A stretch of DNA of 64,000 bases from CBDIHP01 sp965279195 (GTDB lineage Bacteria; Planctomycetota; Planctomycetia; Isosphaerales; Isosphaeraceae): positions 520,728-584,727 of the forward strand of contig CBDIHP010000047.1 in the NCBI GenBank assembly GCA_965279195.1, in the 5' to 3' direction. The stretch's first letter is position 1. Every line of letters starts with the position of its first letter. The position numbers and the translations under genes are program-made. Shown piece by piece: positions 7,656-15,820 of the stretch. The notes under the pieces were generated by a model. The model was not told the DNA's origin and ran no database searches. It saw only the letters and a program-made list of their open reading frames with translations.

Positions 7656-8630
7656 ATGCGTCACCCTCGGAATGACCGCCCCCGGTTCGCGAAGCCCATG
7701 GCCTGGATGGCCCTGGCGCTCGCCGGCCTGCTGGCCTTGCCTCTCCAGGCGAGGGCGGGCAAGCTCTCGTGGCTGGACGACGTGGTGCAGGAGGTGATCG
7801 TCGAGGCCCGCGCCTCGGGCAAGGCCGCCGCCGGCCAGGCCGACTCCGCCGCCCGCTCGGGCGTCCGCTCGACCACCCGCCTCTTCGCCGGCGAAGGGGA
7901 CGACGCCCTCGAAGCCCTGGCGAAGCGGCACGAGTCGCTCGCCCGGCTCGGCGGCAAGGTCGACGACGTCTCCGAGGCGGTCCTCGAATCCCGGTTCAGC
8001 CGGATGGTGAAGCCCGACCCCGACATGGCCCGGACCTTCCGCTCGCTGGCCCCGGCCGAGAAGAAGCTGGTGGTCGAGATGGGCGAGGCCGCCGGCCGGC
8101 TCGCCTCACGCTACCCCGGCCAGGCCGAGACCCTCGTCCGCAAGCTCGGCACCGAGGGCCTCTCCGCCGTCCGGGTCTACGGCGACGACGTGGCCGAGGT
8201 GCTCGCCGAGGAAGGCCCGCAGGCGATCGGGATCCTCAAGAAGACCGGGCGCAACGGTTGGGACTTCTTCACCTCCAAGGTCCTTCCCAACAAGAAGAAG
8301 CTGGCCGCCGCCGGCGTGCTGACGCTTTTCCTGGCCGACCCCGACAAGTTCGTGGACACCGCCGGGCAGTTCACCCAGTACGCCGCCGAACAGTTCGCGA
8401 AGGCGGGGATCCAGCTCGTCTCCTCCGTCGGCTCGGGCGCGATGAAGGGCCTGGAATCGTCGATCGGCACGGTGCTCGAAGGCTACGGCCTGAACTTCGG
8501 CCTGGTCCGCTACGCCGGCATGGCGGGCGCGATGGCGGTCATCGCCGCGGCGTTGCTCGTGATCCTCGGCCTGCCCGTCCGCCTGATGTTCTCCCCCTTC
8601 CGGCTGGCGTTGAAGGTGTTCCGCCGGTAA
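7656..8630 (+). CDS. Secreted/membrane helical protein (GTPase module gene 2)
   Basis: This 324-residue protein has a clear signal peptide (hydrophobic MAWMALALAGLLALPL, then QARAG with an ARA-G cleavage site). A helical body contains RYPGQAETLVRKLGTEGL and EEGPQAIGILKKTG, resembling segments of gene 1. A C-terminal transmembrane helix (AGAMAVIAAALLVILGL) and basic tail follow. This topology puts the body outside the cytoplasm, held by the last helix. ATG 7656 follows GAAGGA; ATG 7635 in the same frame has no ribosome-binding site. It precedes the GTPase by 151 bases containing a hairpin-rich repeat. Function unknown. Confidence 0.65.
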   Translation: MRHPRNDRPRFAKPMAWMALALAGLLALPLQARAGKLSWLDDVVQEVIVEARASGKAAAGQADSAARSGVRSTTRLFAGEGDDALEALAKRHESLARLGGKVDDVSEAVLESRFSRMVKPDPDMARTFRSLAPAEKKLVVEMGEAAGRLASRYPGQAETLVRKLGTEGLSAVRVYGDDVAEVLAEEGPQAIGILKKTGRNGWDFFTSKVLPNKKKLAAAGVLTLFLADPDKFVDTAGQFTQYAAEQFAKAGIQLVSSVGSGAMKGLESSIGTVLEGYGLNFGLVRYAGMAGAMAVIAAALLVILGLPVRLMFSPFRLALKVFRR

Positions 8631-8631
8631 C

Positions 8632-8757
8632 GCCCGCGATCGCGGGCCGAACATTCGACGAACAGGCGATGACAATGGTTCGTATCACGGGCCATTGTCA
8701 TGTTCATGTCGGGAACCTGGTCCGCGATGGCGGACCCTACGGGGCGGAGCCCCGGGT
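8632..8757. repeat. Family C repeat, copy 1, with an internal perfect hairpin
   Basis: The right end is GGTCCGCGATGGCGGACC followed by CTACGGGGC; the left end is a degenerate partner (CCCGCGATCGCGGGCC). Between them ATGACAATGG (8669-8678) and CCATTGTCAT (8692-8701) form a perfect 10-bp stem with a 13-base loop. It lies between module genes 2 and 3, so it could end or attenuate transcription, or shape mRNA stability. Confidence 0.6.
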
Positions 8758-8781
8758 TTGCGGTAAGGAGGGGCGGGCCGC

Positions 8782-11118
8782 ATGTCGCAACGCCGGATGA
8801 CTCCGCTGGATGCCCTCGAACGCCGGCTCACCGGTCCCCGGCGGATCGCGCTCTTCGGCCATCGCAACGTCGGCAAGACGACGCTCCTGGCGATGTTCTA
8901 CCGCCAGGCGTCCACCGGCATGGTCCCCGGCGTCCGGCTCGCCGCGGTCGACCCGCCCAGCGCGGAATACCTCGCCGAGAAGATCGCCCAGATCGAGTCG
9001 GGCCAGCCGCCGGCGGGCACCCTGGCCGAGACCGAACTCAAGCTCCGGCTCTATCACGGGCCGGCCCGGCTCGATCTGATCGTCAAGGACTACCAGGGCG
9101 AGCACGTCGCCCTGGGGGCCGACGAGCAGCCGATCCACGCCTTCTTCGCCGACTGCGACGCCGTGCTGCTCTGCCTCGACCCCGAGGGCTCGGCCCAGCC
9201 TGCCGACCGACGCAGGCGCCAGCAGGAGATCGAATATCTCCTCGAACGTTACATCGAGGCATCCGACGATGGCACGGCCGGCCGCCCGGTCGCGCTCGTG
9301 CTCACCAAGTTCGACCGCCTGCTGGCGAAGGCGTCGGGCCTGGGGCTGGATCAGGTCGAGCGGCTGGTCGAGGCCCGGTACGGGATGACGGCCCACGCCC
9401 TCGCCAAGCACGTGCCCAATGGCGCGATGTTCGCCGTGAGCGCCTACGGCCGCTCGGCGGTGGACAGCCGGCCGCCGGCCGAGCTGGAGCCGATGGGCCT
9501 CGAAGGCCCGCTCGTCTGGCTGGCCGAGCAGCTCGAGGTCGGCGACCGCGACCGGCTCGACTGGATCTGGGAACTCGCGCCGGGCGACCTCGGCCGCCTC
9601 GCTCGCTGCGTCGACGCCTACGAGAAGCGCTACCCCAAGTCGGAGCACGCCGCCGCGTACCGGCGCAAGCTCGCCGTCGCGAAGTCCAAACGCCGACGCT
9701 CGCGGCTGGTGCGGGGGGCGGTGGGGCTCGCGCTCCTGGCGGGGGGACTGGCGTTCTACGACGCGTATTCTTATCGACAGGCACTCGCATTCGAACGCGA
9801 CACCGAGAACGCCGCGCCGGCGATCGCCGCGCGCTGGGAGTCGGTCCTCGCCTGGCACCCGTCGCTCCCCTACTTCTGGCCCGAGGCCGCCCGCCAGGCC
9901 CAGAAGAAGCACCGCGAATGGGCGGTGAAGGACGCCGAGACCCAGGTCGCCCTCGGCACCGATCGGGCCGACCTCGGCGGCAAGCTGACCGCGCTCAAGT
10001 CGGAGGCGCCAACGCTCGCGCCGGCCATCCGCAAGGTCGAGGCCGCCCGCGACATGGCCCGGCACGACGAGCGTTGGAGGGCCGTGAACGCCGAGGTCGC
10101 CGCGTCGCCCGACCAGCCCGAGGCCGTGCTCAAGCTTGTCCGCGGCTTCCTCCGCGAGTTCCCCGACTCGCCCAGACGCGACGAGGCCGGCCGGCTCCTG
10201 ACCCGGATGCAGACCCTCATCGACGACCGCGTCGCCGACCAGGACCGCCGCTCGCTGAACGAGATCGTCCGGGCCTCCACGCTCCCGAACCCCGACCTCA
10301 AGCAACTGATCGAGGATATCCAGAAATTCAAGCGCGAGCGCCCGCAGAGCCGTCACCTGGCCGACGCCGACATCGAGCTGGAACGCCTGGTGAAGCTCAT
10401 CGACGACCTCGACATCCAGCGCGCCCGGGACTACTCCCGCCAGAACCCGACCTACTTCTCCACCCGCATCGAACGCTATCAGACGTACTTGAAAGAGCAC
10501 GTCAATGGCGGGCGATACATCAGCGAGGCGCTGGAGGCGAAAGACCGGATCCTCAAGGAGTGGGATAACTACACCTACAGGCTCGCGTATGATCACTACC
10601 TCGCGCACCCGGACGACATCGCCGAGGTGGCCCGCCGCCTGACCGACTACCGCCGCGACCACAAGGACGGCCGGTACGCGAAGGAGGCGAAGGAGTTCGC
10701 CGACTGGTGGGCGAAGATCAGCGTGCCGGGCACCTACAAGGTCACCCTGCGCCGGGGCGAGTTCGACCCGGCCATCGTCAAGTACCTCTCCGGCGGCGGC
10801 CCGGACCTGAGCGTCGAGGTCGAGGTCGCCGGCACGGTCTACGGCCCTTCGCCGGTGATCGCCAACAACATCAAGCCGATCTGGGACTTCACCTTCCCGA
10901 AGCCGATCACCTGGAAGGTCGGCGACCCGATCACCATCCGCGTGGTCGACCACGACTGGTCCGACTCGCCGGTGTACACCCTCAACAGCCGCAAGGGCGA
11001 CCCCCTGACCCTGCGGCTCCTCAGCGGCGCGGTCAAGCCCAGCAAGGGCGGGCCGACGCAACTGGTGTTCTCGTCCGACTTCGAGGTGCCCAGCCTGCCG
11101 AAGCCGGAAGAGAAATGA
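8782..11118 (+). CDS. Membrane-anchored P-loop GTPase with C-terminal C2-like domain (GTPase module gene 3)
   Basis: The 778-residue product carries all GTPase motifs in order: G1 GHRNVGKT (residues 26-33), G3 DYQG (103-106), G4 TKFD (175-178) and a G5-like AVSAYG (218-223). A single transmembrane helix follows at about 311-327 (GAVGLALLAGGLAFYDAY) behind a KSKRRRSR basic stretch, so the GTPase is cytoplasmic and the remainder is extracytoplasmic. The rest is a helical, TPR-like region (about 340-620) and a final beta domain (from about 648: GTYKVTLRRGEFD... to TWKVGDPITIRVVDHDWSD) that reads like a C2 fold. A strong AAGGAGG precedes ATG 8782. I place it near the signalling GTPases of predicted conflict/signalling systems. 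The neighbour at 11491, which resembles a GTPase-associated protein, supports this. The exact clade is not known to me. Confidence 0.8.
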   Translation: MSQRRMTPLDALERRLTGPRRIALFGHRNVGKTTLLAMFYRQASTGMVPGVRLAAVDPPSAEYLAEKIAQIESGQPPAGTLAETELKLRLYHGPARLDLIVKDYQGEHVALGADEQPIHAFFADCDAVLLCLDPEGSAQPADRRRRQQEIEYLLERYIEASDDGTAGRPVALVLTKFDRLLAKASGLGLDQVERLVEARYGMTAHALAKHVPNGAMFAVSAYGRSAVDSRPPAELEPMGLEGPLVWLAEQLEVGDRDRLDWIWELAPGDLGRLARCVDAYEKRYPKSEHAAAYRRKLAVAKSKRRRSRLVRGAVGLALLAGGLAFYDAYSYRQALAFERDTENAAPAIAARWESVLAWHPSLPYFWPEAARQAQKKHREWAVKDAETQVALGTDRADLGGKLTALKSEAPTLAPAIRKVEAARDMARHDERWRAVNAEVAASPDQPEAVLKLVRGFLREFPDSPRRDEAGRLLTRMQTLIDDRVADQDRRSLNEIVRASTLPNPDLKQLIEDIQKFKRERPQSRHLADADIELERLVKLIDDLDIQRARDYSRQNPTYFSTRIERYQTYLKEHVNGGRYISEALEAKDRILKEWDNYTYRLAYDHYLAHPDDIAEVARRLTDYRRDHKDGRYAKEAKEFADWWAKISVPGTYKVTLRRGEFDPAIVKYLSGGGPDLSVEVEVAGTVYGPSPVIANNIKPIWDFTFPKPITWKVGDPITIRVVDHDWSDSPVYTLNSRKGDPLTLRLLSGAVKPSKGGPTQLVFSSDFEVPSLPKPEEK

Positions 11119-11256
11119 GATGCGGGAGGATGGAACCGCAGGGACGCAAACGAATCCCCTGGTAGGGTATCGTGCCTCGCGGACCAACGGGAGTGGCCGG
11201 GTGCTGAGCCGGAAGTCGCGGGTGCGTGGGGGAAGCGCTGGGGGTGAGTCTCGTGA

Positions 11257-11442
11257 GCGCTGGGCGCGGGTCTCCAGACCCCGCCCCTGGCGTGATCGAG
11301 GGGGACCGCCGAACCGGGTCTCCAGACCCCTTCACGGAAGGCAATTGCATTGGGGGGAACTGGATCTCCGGGTCTGGAGACCCGATTCTGCAGGACGGCG
11401 CGGCGACGGTAAGGGCGGGGTCTGGAGACCCACGCCCAGCGC
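11257..11442. repeat. Family A repeat, copy 3
   Basis: This is the longest and clearest copy. It opens GCGCTGGGCGCGGGTCTCC, closes GGGGTCTGGAGACCC plus ACGCCCAGCGC, and has two internal GGGTCT/AGACCC hairpins. A degenerate family D arm (GGAACCGCAGGGACGC) lies at about 11130-11145, and a partial A end at 11234. Together these fill the 372 bases between the GTPase gene and the next module gene; no gene is seen there. Confidence 0.85.
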
Positions 11443-11490
11443 TTGTGACTGCCGTGGCACACTCGATCATTCCAGAAATATTTTGAATCT

Positions 11491-13014
11491 ATGAACATGC
11501 GTTTCCTCTTCCCGAACCTCGCCCGTGGGCCGATCGACCTGGAGCAGGCGGTCTACGGCAGCTTCGCGTTCTGGGACAGGGGGTATGCGTTCCTGGCGCA
11601 CTCGCCGGGGTGCCGGGCGGAGTGGCTGAAGGACCTTTCGGCGGCCTGCCAGCGGTTCGGCGAGCGGCCGCCGGGGGCGGTCGAGGTGACGTCGACGCTG
11701 GCGCTCCGGCTGCCGAGCGGGCCCTGGGCGATCGTGCAGGCCCAGCCGCAGGGGGCCGACGACCGGGGCCGGCCGGGGGCGATGGCATTCCACGCGATCC
11801 TCGTCCCCCACCGCGACTACGCCCGGGCCGGCGGCGATCCCTTCGCCTATGAGGGCTTGTTCCGATCCAGCTGGACCGCCGCGTCGGAGTCGGAGCCGCT
11901 GGGCACGATCCGCTGGTGGCCGCCCGACCCGCCGGGCCCGCACGCAACCGAGCCCCATGACCCCCGGGCCGAGGCCATCGCGCAGGCGATCCGCAAAGGC
12001 AAGCGTGTCGCCGTCGAGTCGGCCGATCCCATCGAAGGATTGGCCCGCGAGGTCTGGATGCGGCTGCCCCCGCGTGCGAGGCGCAGGGCGTCGCTGGCGA
12101 CGTGGGCGTTCGGCAACGGCAACCGGTTCGACATGCTGGCCGTCCCCCGGCTCGCCGCCGCCGTGCTCGACCGCTCGTATCTCGACCCCGCCGACCCCCG
12201 CCTGGCCGCGCCCGAGGCCCCCGCCGAGGCGGAGGCCGGACCGGCGACGGAGGTCGAGGTGCCGTTGCATGTTCATGAGCCGACATCGGACGAGATGAAT
12301 GTCATTCCTGTCCCGCCCGTTCCGGCTCGCCGGCCCTACGGCCTGCAGCTGGCGGCCGGGGCGGCGGTGATCCTGGGGGCGCTGGCCTGGACGATCCGGC
12401 CCCGGGTCGAGCAGGAACCGGCCTCGGCCCCGGCGTCGTCGGGGGCGGGGGCGGTCTCGCGAGACGTCGCGCCCGGGCCCGCATCCGGATCCGACGCGCC
12501 GCCGATCGCCGGGGCCCACCGCCGGCCGCTCTCCGACCGCGACCTCGCCGCCGCGCACGAGGCCCTCACCGACCTCGCCGACCGCCTGCGGCTGCTCCGG
12601 CCGGACGACCCGGAGTCGCGCGAGCCCGGCCCGCTGCTCGAACGGATCGTCGCATCCACGAAGTATCGGGGCGAGATCCTCGACGCCTCGTCTCTGGATG
12701 ACCTCCGCGCCCGGCCCGACGACCCCGACGCCGCCCGGTTGCTCGAATGGCATCGGATGATCACGTCGCGATTCCTCGACGACCGGCCGCTGCCCCCCGA
12801 CTTCGCCTCGGGCCCGCTGCCGTGGCAGATCGACGTGGCCCTGTGGTCGTTCCACGGGGCCGCGACGGTCTCCGAACGAACCCCCGCCGAACGCGCGACC
12901 GCCCTGGCCGACCTCCTCCGCCTGGACCGCGGCCCGACCCTCACCCCGGGGCTCGTCAGCAACCCCATCGCGGTGTCCTATGCGGCCTTCCTGGAGCGGC
13001 TGCCGAGGCGGTAG
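11491..13014 (+). CDS. GTPase-associated protein 1 N-terminal-like membrane protein (GTPase module gene 4)
   Basis: The 507-residue product has an N-terminal domain (about 14-230) with LEQAVYGSFAFWDRGYAFLA, QRFGERPPG, SGPWAIVQ and GRPGAMAFHAILV. This order resembles the GAP1-N domains described next to GTPases in predicted bacterial conflict systems; that assignment is by pattern, not search. A transmembrane helix at about 284-302 (YGLQLAAGAAVILGALAW) and a C-terminal helical region (HEALTDLADRLRLLRPDD) follow. By the positive-inside rule the GAP1-like part would be cytoplasmic beside the GTPase. ATG 11491 and ATG 11497 are both possible; neither has a good Shine-Dalgarno. Confidence 0.65.
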   Translation: MNMRFLFPNLARGPIDLEQAVYGSFAFWDRGYAFLAHSPGCRAEWLKDLSAACQRFGERPPGAVEVTSTLALRLPSGPWAIVQAQPQGADDRGRPGAMAFHAILVPHRDYARAGGDPFAYEGLFRSSWTAASESEPLGTIRWWPPDPPGPHATEPHDPRAEAIAQAIRKGKRVAVESADPIEGLAREVWMRLPPRARRRASLATWAFGNGNRFDMLAVPRLAAAVLDRSYLDPADPRLAAPEAPAEAEAGPATEVEVPLHVHEPTSDEMNVIPVPPVPARRPYGLQLAAGAAVILGALAWTIRPRVEQEPASAPASSGAGAVSRDVAPGPASGSDAPPIAGAHRRPLSDRDLAAAHEALTDLADRLRLLRPDDPESREPGPLLERIVASTKYRGEILDASSLDDLRARPDDPDAARLLEWHRMITSRFLDDRPLPPDFASGPLPWQIDVALWSFHGAATVSERTPAERATALADLLRLDRGPTLTPGLVSNPIAVSYAAFLERLPRR

Positions 13015-13025
13015 GGATGCGGGGG

Positions 13026-13303
13026 GATGGAACCGCCAAGATGAAAATTATATGTCGGCATGTGTGCAAGTGTTTGCTTGGTGGCTTCGGTGGGACGCCG
13101 GCCCGCGCTGGGCGAGGGGCTCCAGACCCATTCGAGGGGCCCTCGCGAGTCGGGCATTGGAAATGGGTCTGGAGACTCGCCCCTGTTGTACCGCATCTCA
13201 GGGTAAGGGCGGGGTCTGGAGACCTGCGCCCAGCGCCGCGTCCTGCGGGTCCTCGCGGTTACCCTTCTCTGCCTCCGCATCCCTGGCGTCCTGGCGGTTC
13301 CAT
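13026..13303. repeat. Family D element apparently split by a family A element
   Basis: The left arm ATGGAACCGCCAAGA begins near 13026 and the right arm TCCTGGCGGTTCCAT ends near 13303. The two are reverse complements with one mismatch, as in intact family D elements (47636-47759). The 260 bases between them include a complete family A copy, suggesting that A arrived inside D. Confidence 0.5.
13105..13236. repeat. Family A repeat, copy 4
   Basis: It opens GCGCTGGGCGAGGGGCTCC and closes GGGGTCTGGAGACC plus TGCGCCCAGCGC, with GGGTCTGGAGACTCG inside. The minus-strand gene at 13198-13731 runs into its right end, so this copy encodes the last residues of that protein. Confidence 0.8.
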
Positions 13304-13731
13304 TGTCTCGTATCCACATGCAACTGTCTCGTATCCACATGCAACTCGCCACCCAGGCCGGGGAGCGCATTGAGGTAGCCCGCGAGCCAGCAGCAGAACC
13401 AGGCGAGGCCGAAGGTCAGGGTCGAGGCGAGGAGGGCGACGAGGGAGAAACCGTGGGTCGCCGTCACGCGCGGGGGGCCTTTGAAGGGGGCGAGATGGGC
13501 GGGGACCACGAAGTCCCTGGTGATCGGGGTGGGGCCGAGTTTGAGGCGGTCGTAGGTCCAGAATGGCGTCCAGGGGCCACCGAGCCGGACGGCGATCGTC
13601 TCGGTCATCGTGAGGTTCTCGACCTTCGTCTCCATCCGGAAGTCCGGGCTGATGGCCGCGATGACGCCCAGCCCGCCGACCAGATAAAGCAGGCCGACGA
13701 GCCAGGATCGGAGAGAGAACCGCAGCGTCAT
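13198..13731 (-). CDS. Membrane protein with a repeat-derived C-terminus
   Basis: The product has 177 residues. A first transmembrane helix (WLVGLLYLVGGLGVIAAI), an extracytoplasmic segment (KVENLTMTETIAVRLGG) and a second helix (LVALLASTLTFGLAWFCCWLA) form the real core, up to about residue 128. The remainder is unlike protein sequence: a seven-residue unit HVDTRQL/HVDTRQW from a 21-bp tandem duplication, then residues encoded by family D and family A repeats, ending GAGLQTPPLP. The original stop seems to have been lost, with the frame now closed inside the repeat. ATG 13731 starts the protein. Function unknown. Confidence 0.65.
   Translation of the reverse strand: MTLRFSLRSWLVGLLYLVGGLGVIAAISPDFRMETKVENLTMTETIAVRLGGPWTPFWTYDRLKLGPTPITRDFVVPAHLAPFKGPPRVTATHGFSLVALLASTLTFGLAWFCCWLAGYLNALPGLGGELHVDTRQLHVDTRQWNRQDARDAEAEKGNREDPQDAALGAGLQTPPLP
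13304..13345. repeat. Tandem duplication of 21 bp
   Basis: Two identical adjacent copies of a 21-base unit beginning TGTCTCGTATCC occupy 13304-13324 and 13325-13345. Being a multiple of three, the duplication keeps the minus-strand frame and adds seven residues. Confidence 0.9.
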
Positions 13732-13807
13732 CGGAGGTCCCCCGGGGAGGAGTTCGGACCGGATTCGACATCTATTCGGCGGCTGGTCGGAAATCTACAA
13801 TGGTCCG

Positions 13808-14341
13808 ATGCGAAATTTCCTGACCGCTCCCGTCGGCCTCGGACTGCTCCTCCTGACCGGCTGCGGCGGCGGCATGGAGCAGGTGAACCCCACCACCATC
13901 GCCGCGGCGAAGGCGAAGTGGGAGAAGGCCGGACTCAAGGACTACAACCTCGACTGGTCCACGTCCGGCGAGCGCAATGCCCGGTACCGCGTGTTCGTGC
14001 GAGGGGGGGAGGTCAAGGCGATCTACACCGTCCGGCCCGACGGGCGGGAGATCGTCTCGAAACCCGGCCAGCCGCGTTTCTACTCGGTGGAAGGGCTGTT
14101 CACGACCATCGAGGACGAGATCGCCCAGCTCGACCAGCCCCGGCCGTTCAACCAGCCGAAGGGCTCGGCCTACGTCCTCAAGTTCGACCCCGACCCCGAG
14201 CTGGGCTACCCCCGGGCCTACCAGCGTGACGTGCTCGGCAGCCCGCACGGAATCGCCATCCGCGTCGATCGACTCGACCGGTCGCCGCCGTCGGAGATCC
14301 CGCCTCCGTTGACCGAGGCCCCCGGTTCGTCGGGCGGTTGA
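13808..14341 (+). CDS. Lipoprotein, DUF6174-like
   Basis: This 177-residue protein has a lipoprotein signal (VGLGLLLLTGC, lipobox LTGC), so it should be anchored by a lipidated Cys near residue 19. The mature part (KWEKAGLKDYNLDWSTSG, then VFVRGGEVKAIY and VEGLFTTIEDEI) follows the DUF6174 pattern: W....DY, a strand with V.V..G.V, then a helix with F..I...I. TACAAT at 13796-13801 lies six bases before ATG 13808 and there is no Shine-Dalgarno, which suggests a leaderless mRNA. It is divergent from the membrane protein at 13731. Confidence 0.7.
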   Translation: MRNFLTAPVGLGLLLLTGCGGGMEQVNPTTIAAAKAKWEKAGLKDYNLDWSTSGERNARYRVFVRGGEVKAIYTVRPDGREIVSKPGQPRFYSVEGLFTTIEDEIAQLDQPRPFNQPKGSAYVLKFDPDPELGYPRAYQRDVLGSPHGIAIRVDRLDRSPPSEIPPPLTEAPGSSGG

Positions 14342-14419
14342 GTCGGATTCCGATATCCTTGTGTTCCGGTCCAGGAATATAGTTTCCCCCAGGCGACCGA
14401 CCAAGGAAAGGCTCCCCCA

Positions 14420-15244
14420 TTGTCTGCCGAGACCAGCCACGATCGCCAGGACCGCCAGTGGTCGCGACACGCCGCGCGTTATGACGAACTCTTCCTCGAC
14501 CCCTTCCGCCCGGAGGTCGAGAACCCGCTCCACGCCTGGATCGATGAGGCGGCCGGCGAGGTCCCCGGCAAGAAGGGCAAGGGGGGTAAGGCGAAGTCGA
14601 TGACCGTGGCCGATCTCGGCTGCGGGACGGGGCCGCTGTTGCCCCGCCTGCTGAAGTCGTTCGGCAAGATCATCGCGCTGGATTTCGCGCCTGGGATGCT
14701 GGAGCAGGCGAAGGAGCGGCTCGGGCCGGACGCCGAGCGGGTCGAGTTTTATCAGCGCAAGATGTTCGAGCTGAATGACTTCCAGAATCAGTTCGACGTC
14801 GCGATCGCGGTGAACTCGCTGGTGATGCCCGACCGCCGCGAGCTGGACGCGAGCCTGCGGGCGATCTTCCGGGCGCTCAAGCCGGGGGGGCAGTTCCTGG
14901 GAATCCTGCCGTCGATGGACGCGATCCACTACCAGACGATCCTGCTGCTCGACCAGGCCCTCGACCGGGGCGATTCGCTCGAGGAGGCCGAGCGTTACGC
15001 CGCCTTCCACGCCGAGCATCATTACTACGACTTCGGCTGGAGCCGCTTCCTGTTCCAGGGTTTGCGTCAAACCTTCTGGCAGCCATTCGAGGTCGAGCAC
15101 CGGTTCGGGAAGGTCGGGTTCGCCCCGGTGGAGCTGGCGAAGGTGCTCTACCCCTGGGACGACACCATCCCCGGCGGCGAATCGCTGTCGCACCTCCCGA
15201 AGAGCTGGGACTGGGCCTTCCGCGCCCGGCGTCCGGCGGACTAA
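14420..15244 (+). CDS. SAM-dependent class I methyltransferase
   Basis: The 274-residue product has the Rossmann-type SAM-binding motif ADLGCGTGPLLPRL (LGCGTG at residues 66-71), an acidic residue ending the next strand (IIALDFAPGMLEQAKE), and NQFDVAIAVNSLVMP as the post-II strand, followed by LKPGGQFLGILPS. This is the methyltransferase type 11/25 layout. A Lys/Gly-rich insert (GKKGKGGKAK) precedes motif I. The start is TTG 14420, preceded by AAGGAAAGG; no in-frame ATG fits. The substrate cannot be told; a membrane peptide gene follows after 31 bases. Confidence 0.8.
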   Translation: MSAETSHDRQDRQWSRHAARYDELFLDPFRPEVENPLHAWIDEAAGEVPGKKGKGGKAKSMTVADLGCGTGPLLPRLLKSFGKIIALDFAPGMLEQAKERLGPDAERVEFYQRKMFELNDFQNQFDVAIAVNSLVMPDRRELDASLRAIFRALKPGGQFLGILPSMDAIHYQTILLLDQALDRGDSLEEAERYAAFHAEHHYYDFGWSRFLFQGLRQTFWQPFEVEHRFGKVGFAPVELAKVLYPWDDTIPGGESLSHLPKSWDWAFRARRPAD

Positions 15245-15275
15245 AATACCAGGAGATCCGCCGAGGAGGGGCACC

Positions 15276-15554
15276 ATGGCCGACAACGCGCACGCGATCA
15301 CCGAAGAGCAGAAGATCAAGGCACGCAAGGCCTTGCTTTACGACGACGACCCCGTCCAGGCCGGCCCAACGGGCCCCTCGAAGCCGTTCACCGCCTACCT
15401 CCGCGAGACCCCCGCCGCCCCCCTGCCGGGCGCGGTCAAGGCCGGGCTCTGGGCGCTGGGGGTGCTCGTGATTCTGCTGCTGGTGGGTGCTGTGTTGAAG
15501 TTTTCCAACGCTCCCAGCCGCGGCAAACCCCCGGCGGCCAAGGCACCGGCCTGA
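15276..15554 (+). CDS. Small single-pass membrane protein
   Basis: The product has 92 residues, with a soluble N-terminus (AITEEQKIKARKALLYDDD), one transmembrane helix (AVKAGLWALGVLVILLLVGAV) and a short Pro/Ala/Lys tail. A strong GAGGAGGGG precedes ATG 15276. TAAAAT at 15242-15247, overlapping the end of the methyltransferase gene, could be its own -10 element. Family not recognised. Confidence 0.7.
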   Translation: MADNAHAITEEQKIKARKALLYDDDPVQAGPTGPSKPFTAYLRETPAAPLPGAVKAGLWALGVLVILLLVGAVLKFSNAPSRGKPPAAKAPA

Positions 15555-15570
15555 GACTGCCGATTCGCCG

Positions 15571-15718
15571 ATCTGGAGTGCGTCCGCTTGCTGACGCTCT
15601 GTTCTCGCGAAGCTTGCTTCGCGTGTCGGTCTCGCAGCTTCCAGTTTCGACTGGATGTGGCCTCTTGGGAGCAAGCTCCCACAGGGTGAGAGCGGCAGCA
15701 AGCGGCCGCACTCCAGAT
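15571..15718. repeat. Family B repeat, copy 1
   Basis: The ends ATCTGGAGTGCG and CGCACTCCAGAT-like sequence are complementary. The interior holds CGCGAAGCTTGCTTCGCG and GGGAGCAAGCTCCC hairpins. It fills the gap before the glycosyltransferase promoter. Confidence 0.85.
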
Positions 15719-15752
15719 TCACGGGTTCGGGGGGCGATGGCCCCAGTTGCAA

Positions 15753-15781
15753 TTGACCCTATGCGAGGCCTGTCCTAGCAT
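15753..15781 (+). promoter_or_regulatory. Predicted sigma-70-type promoter of the GT39-like gene
   Basis: TTGACC (15753-15758), a 17-base spacer and TAGCAT (15776-15781). The same TAGCAT -10 with a 17-base spacer occurs upstream of the PEP-CTERM gene at 20730. Confidence 0.5.
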
Positions 15782-15820
15782 GCGGCGGTGTGGACGGAGG
15801 GACCCCGCCCGGAGGCTCGG

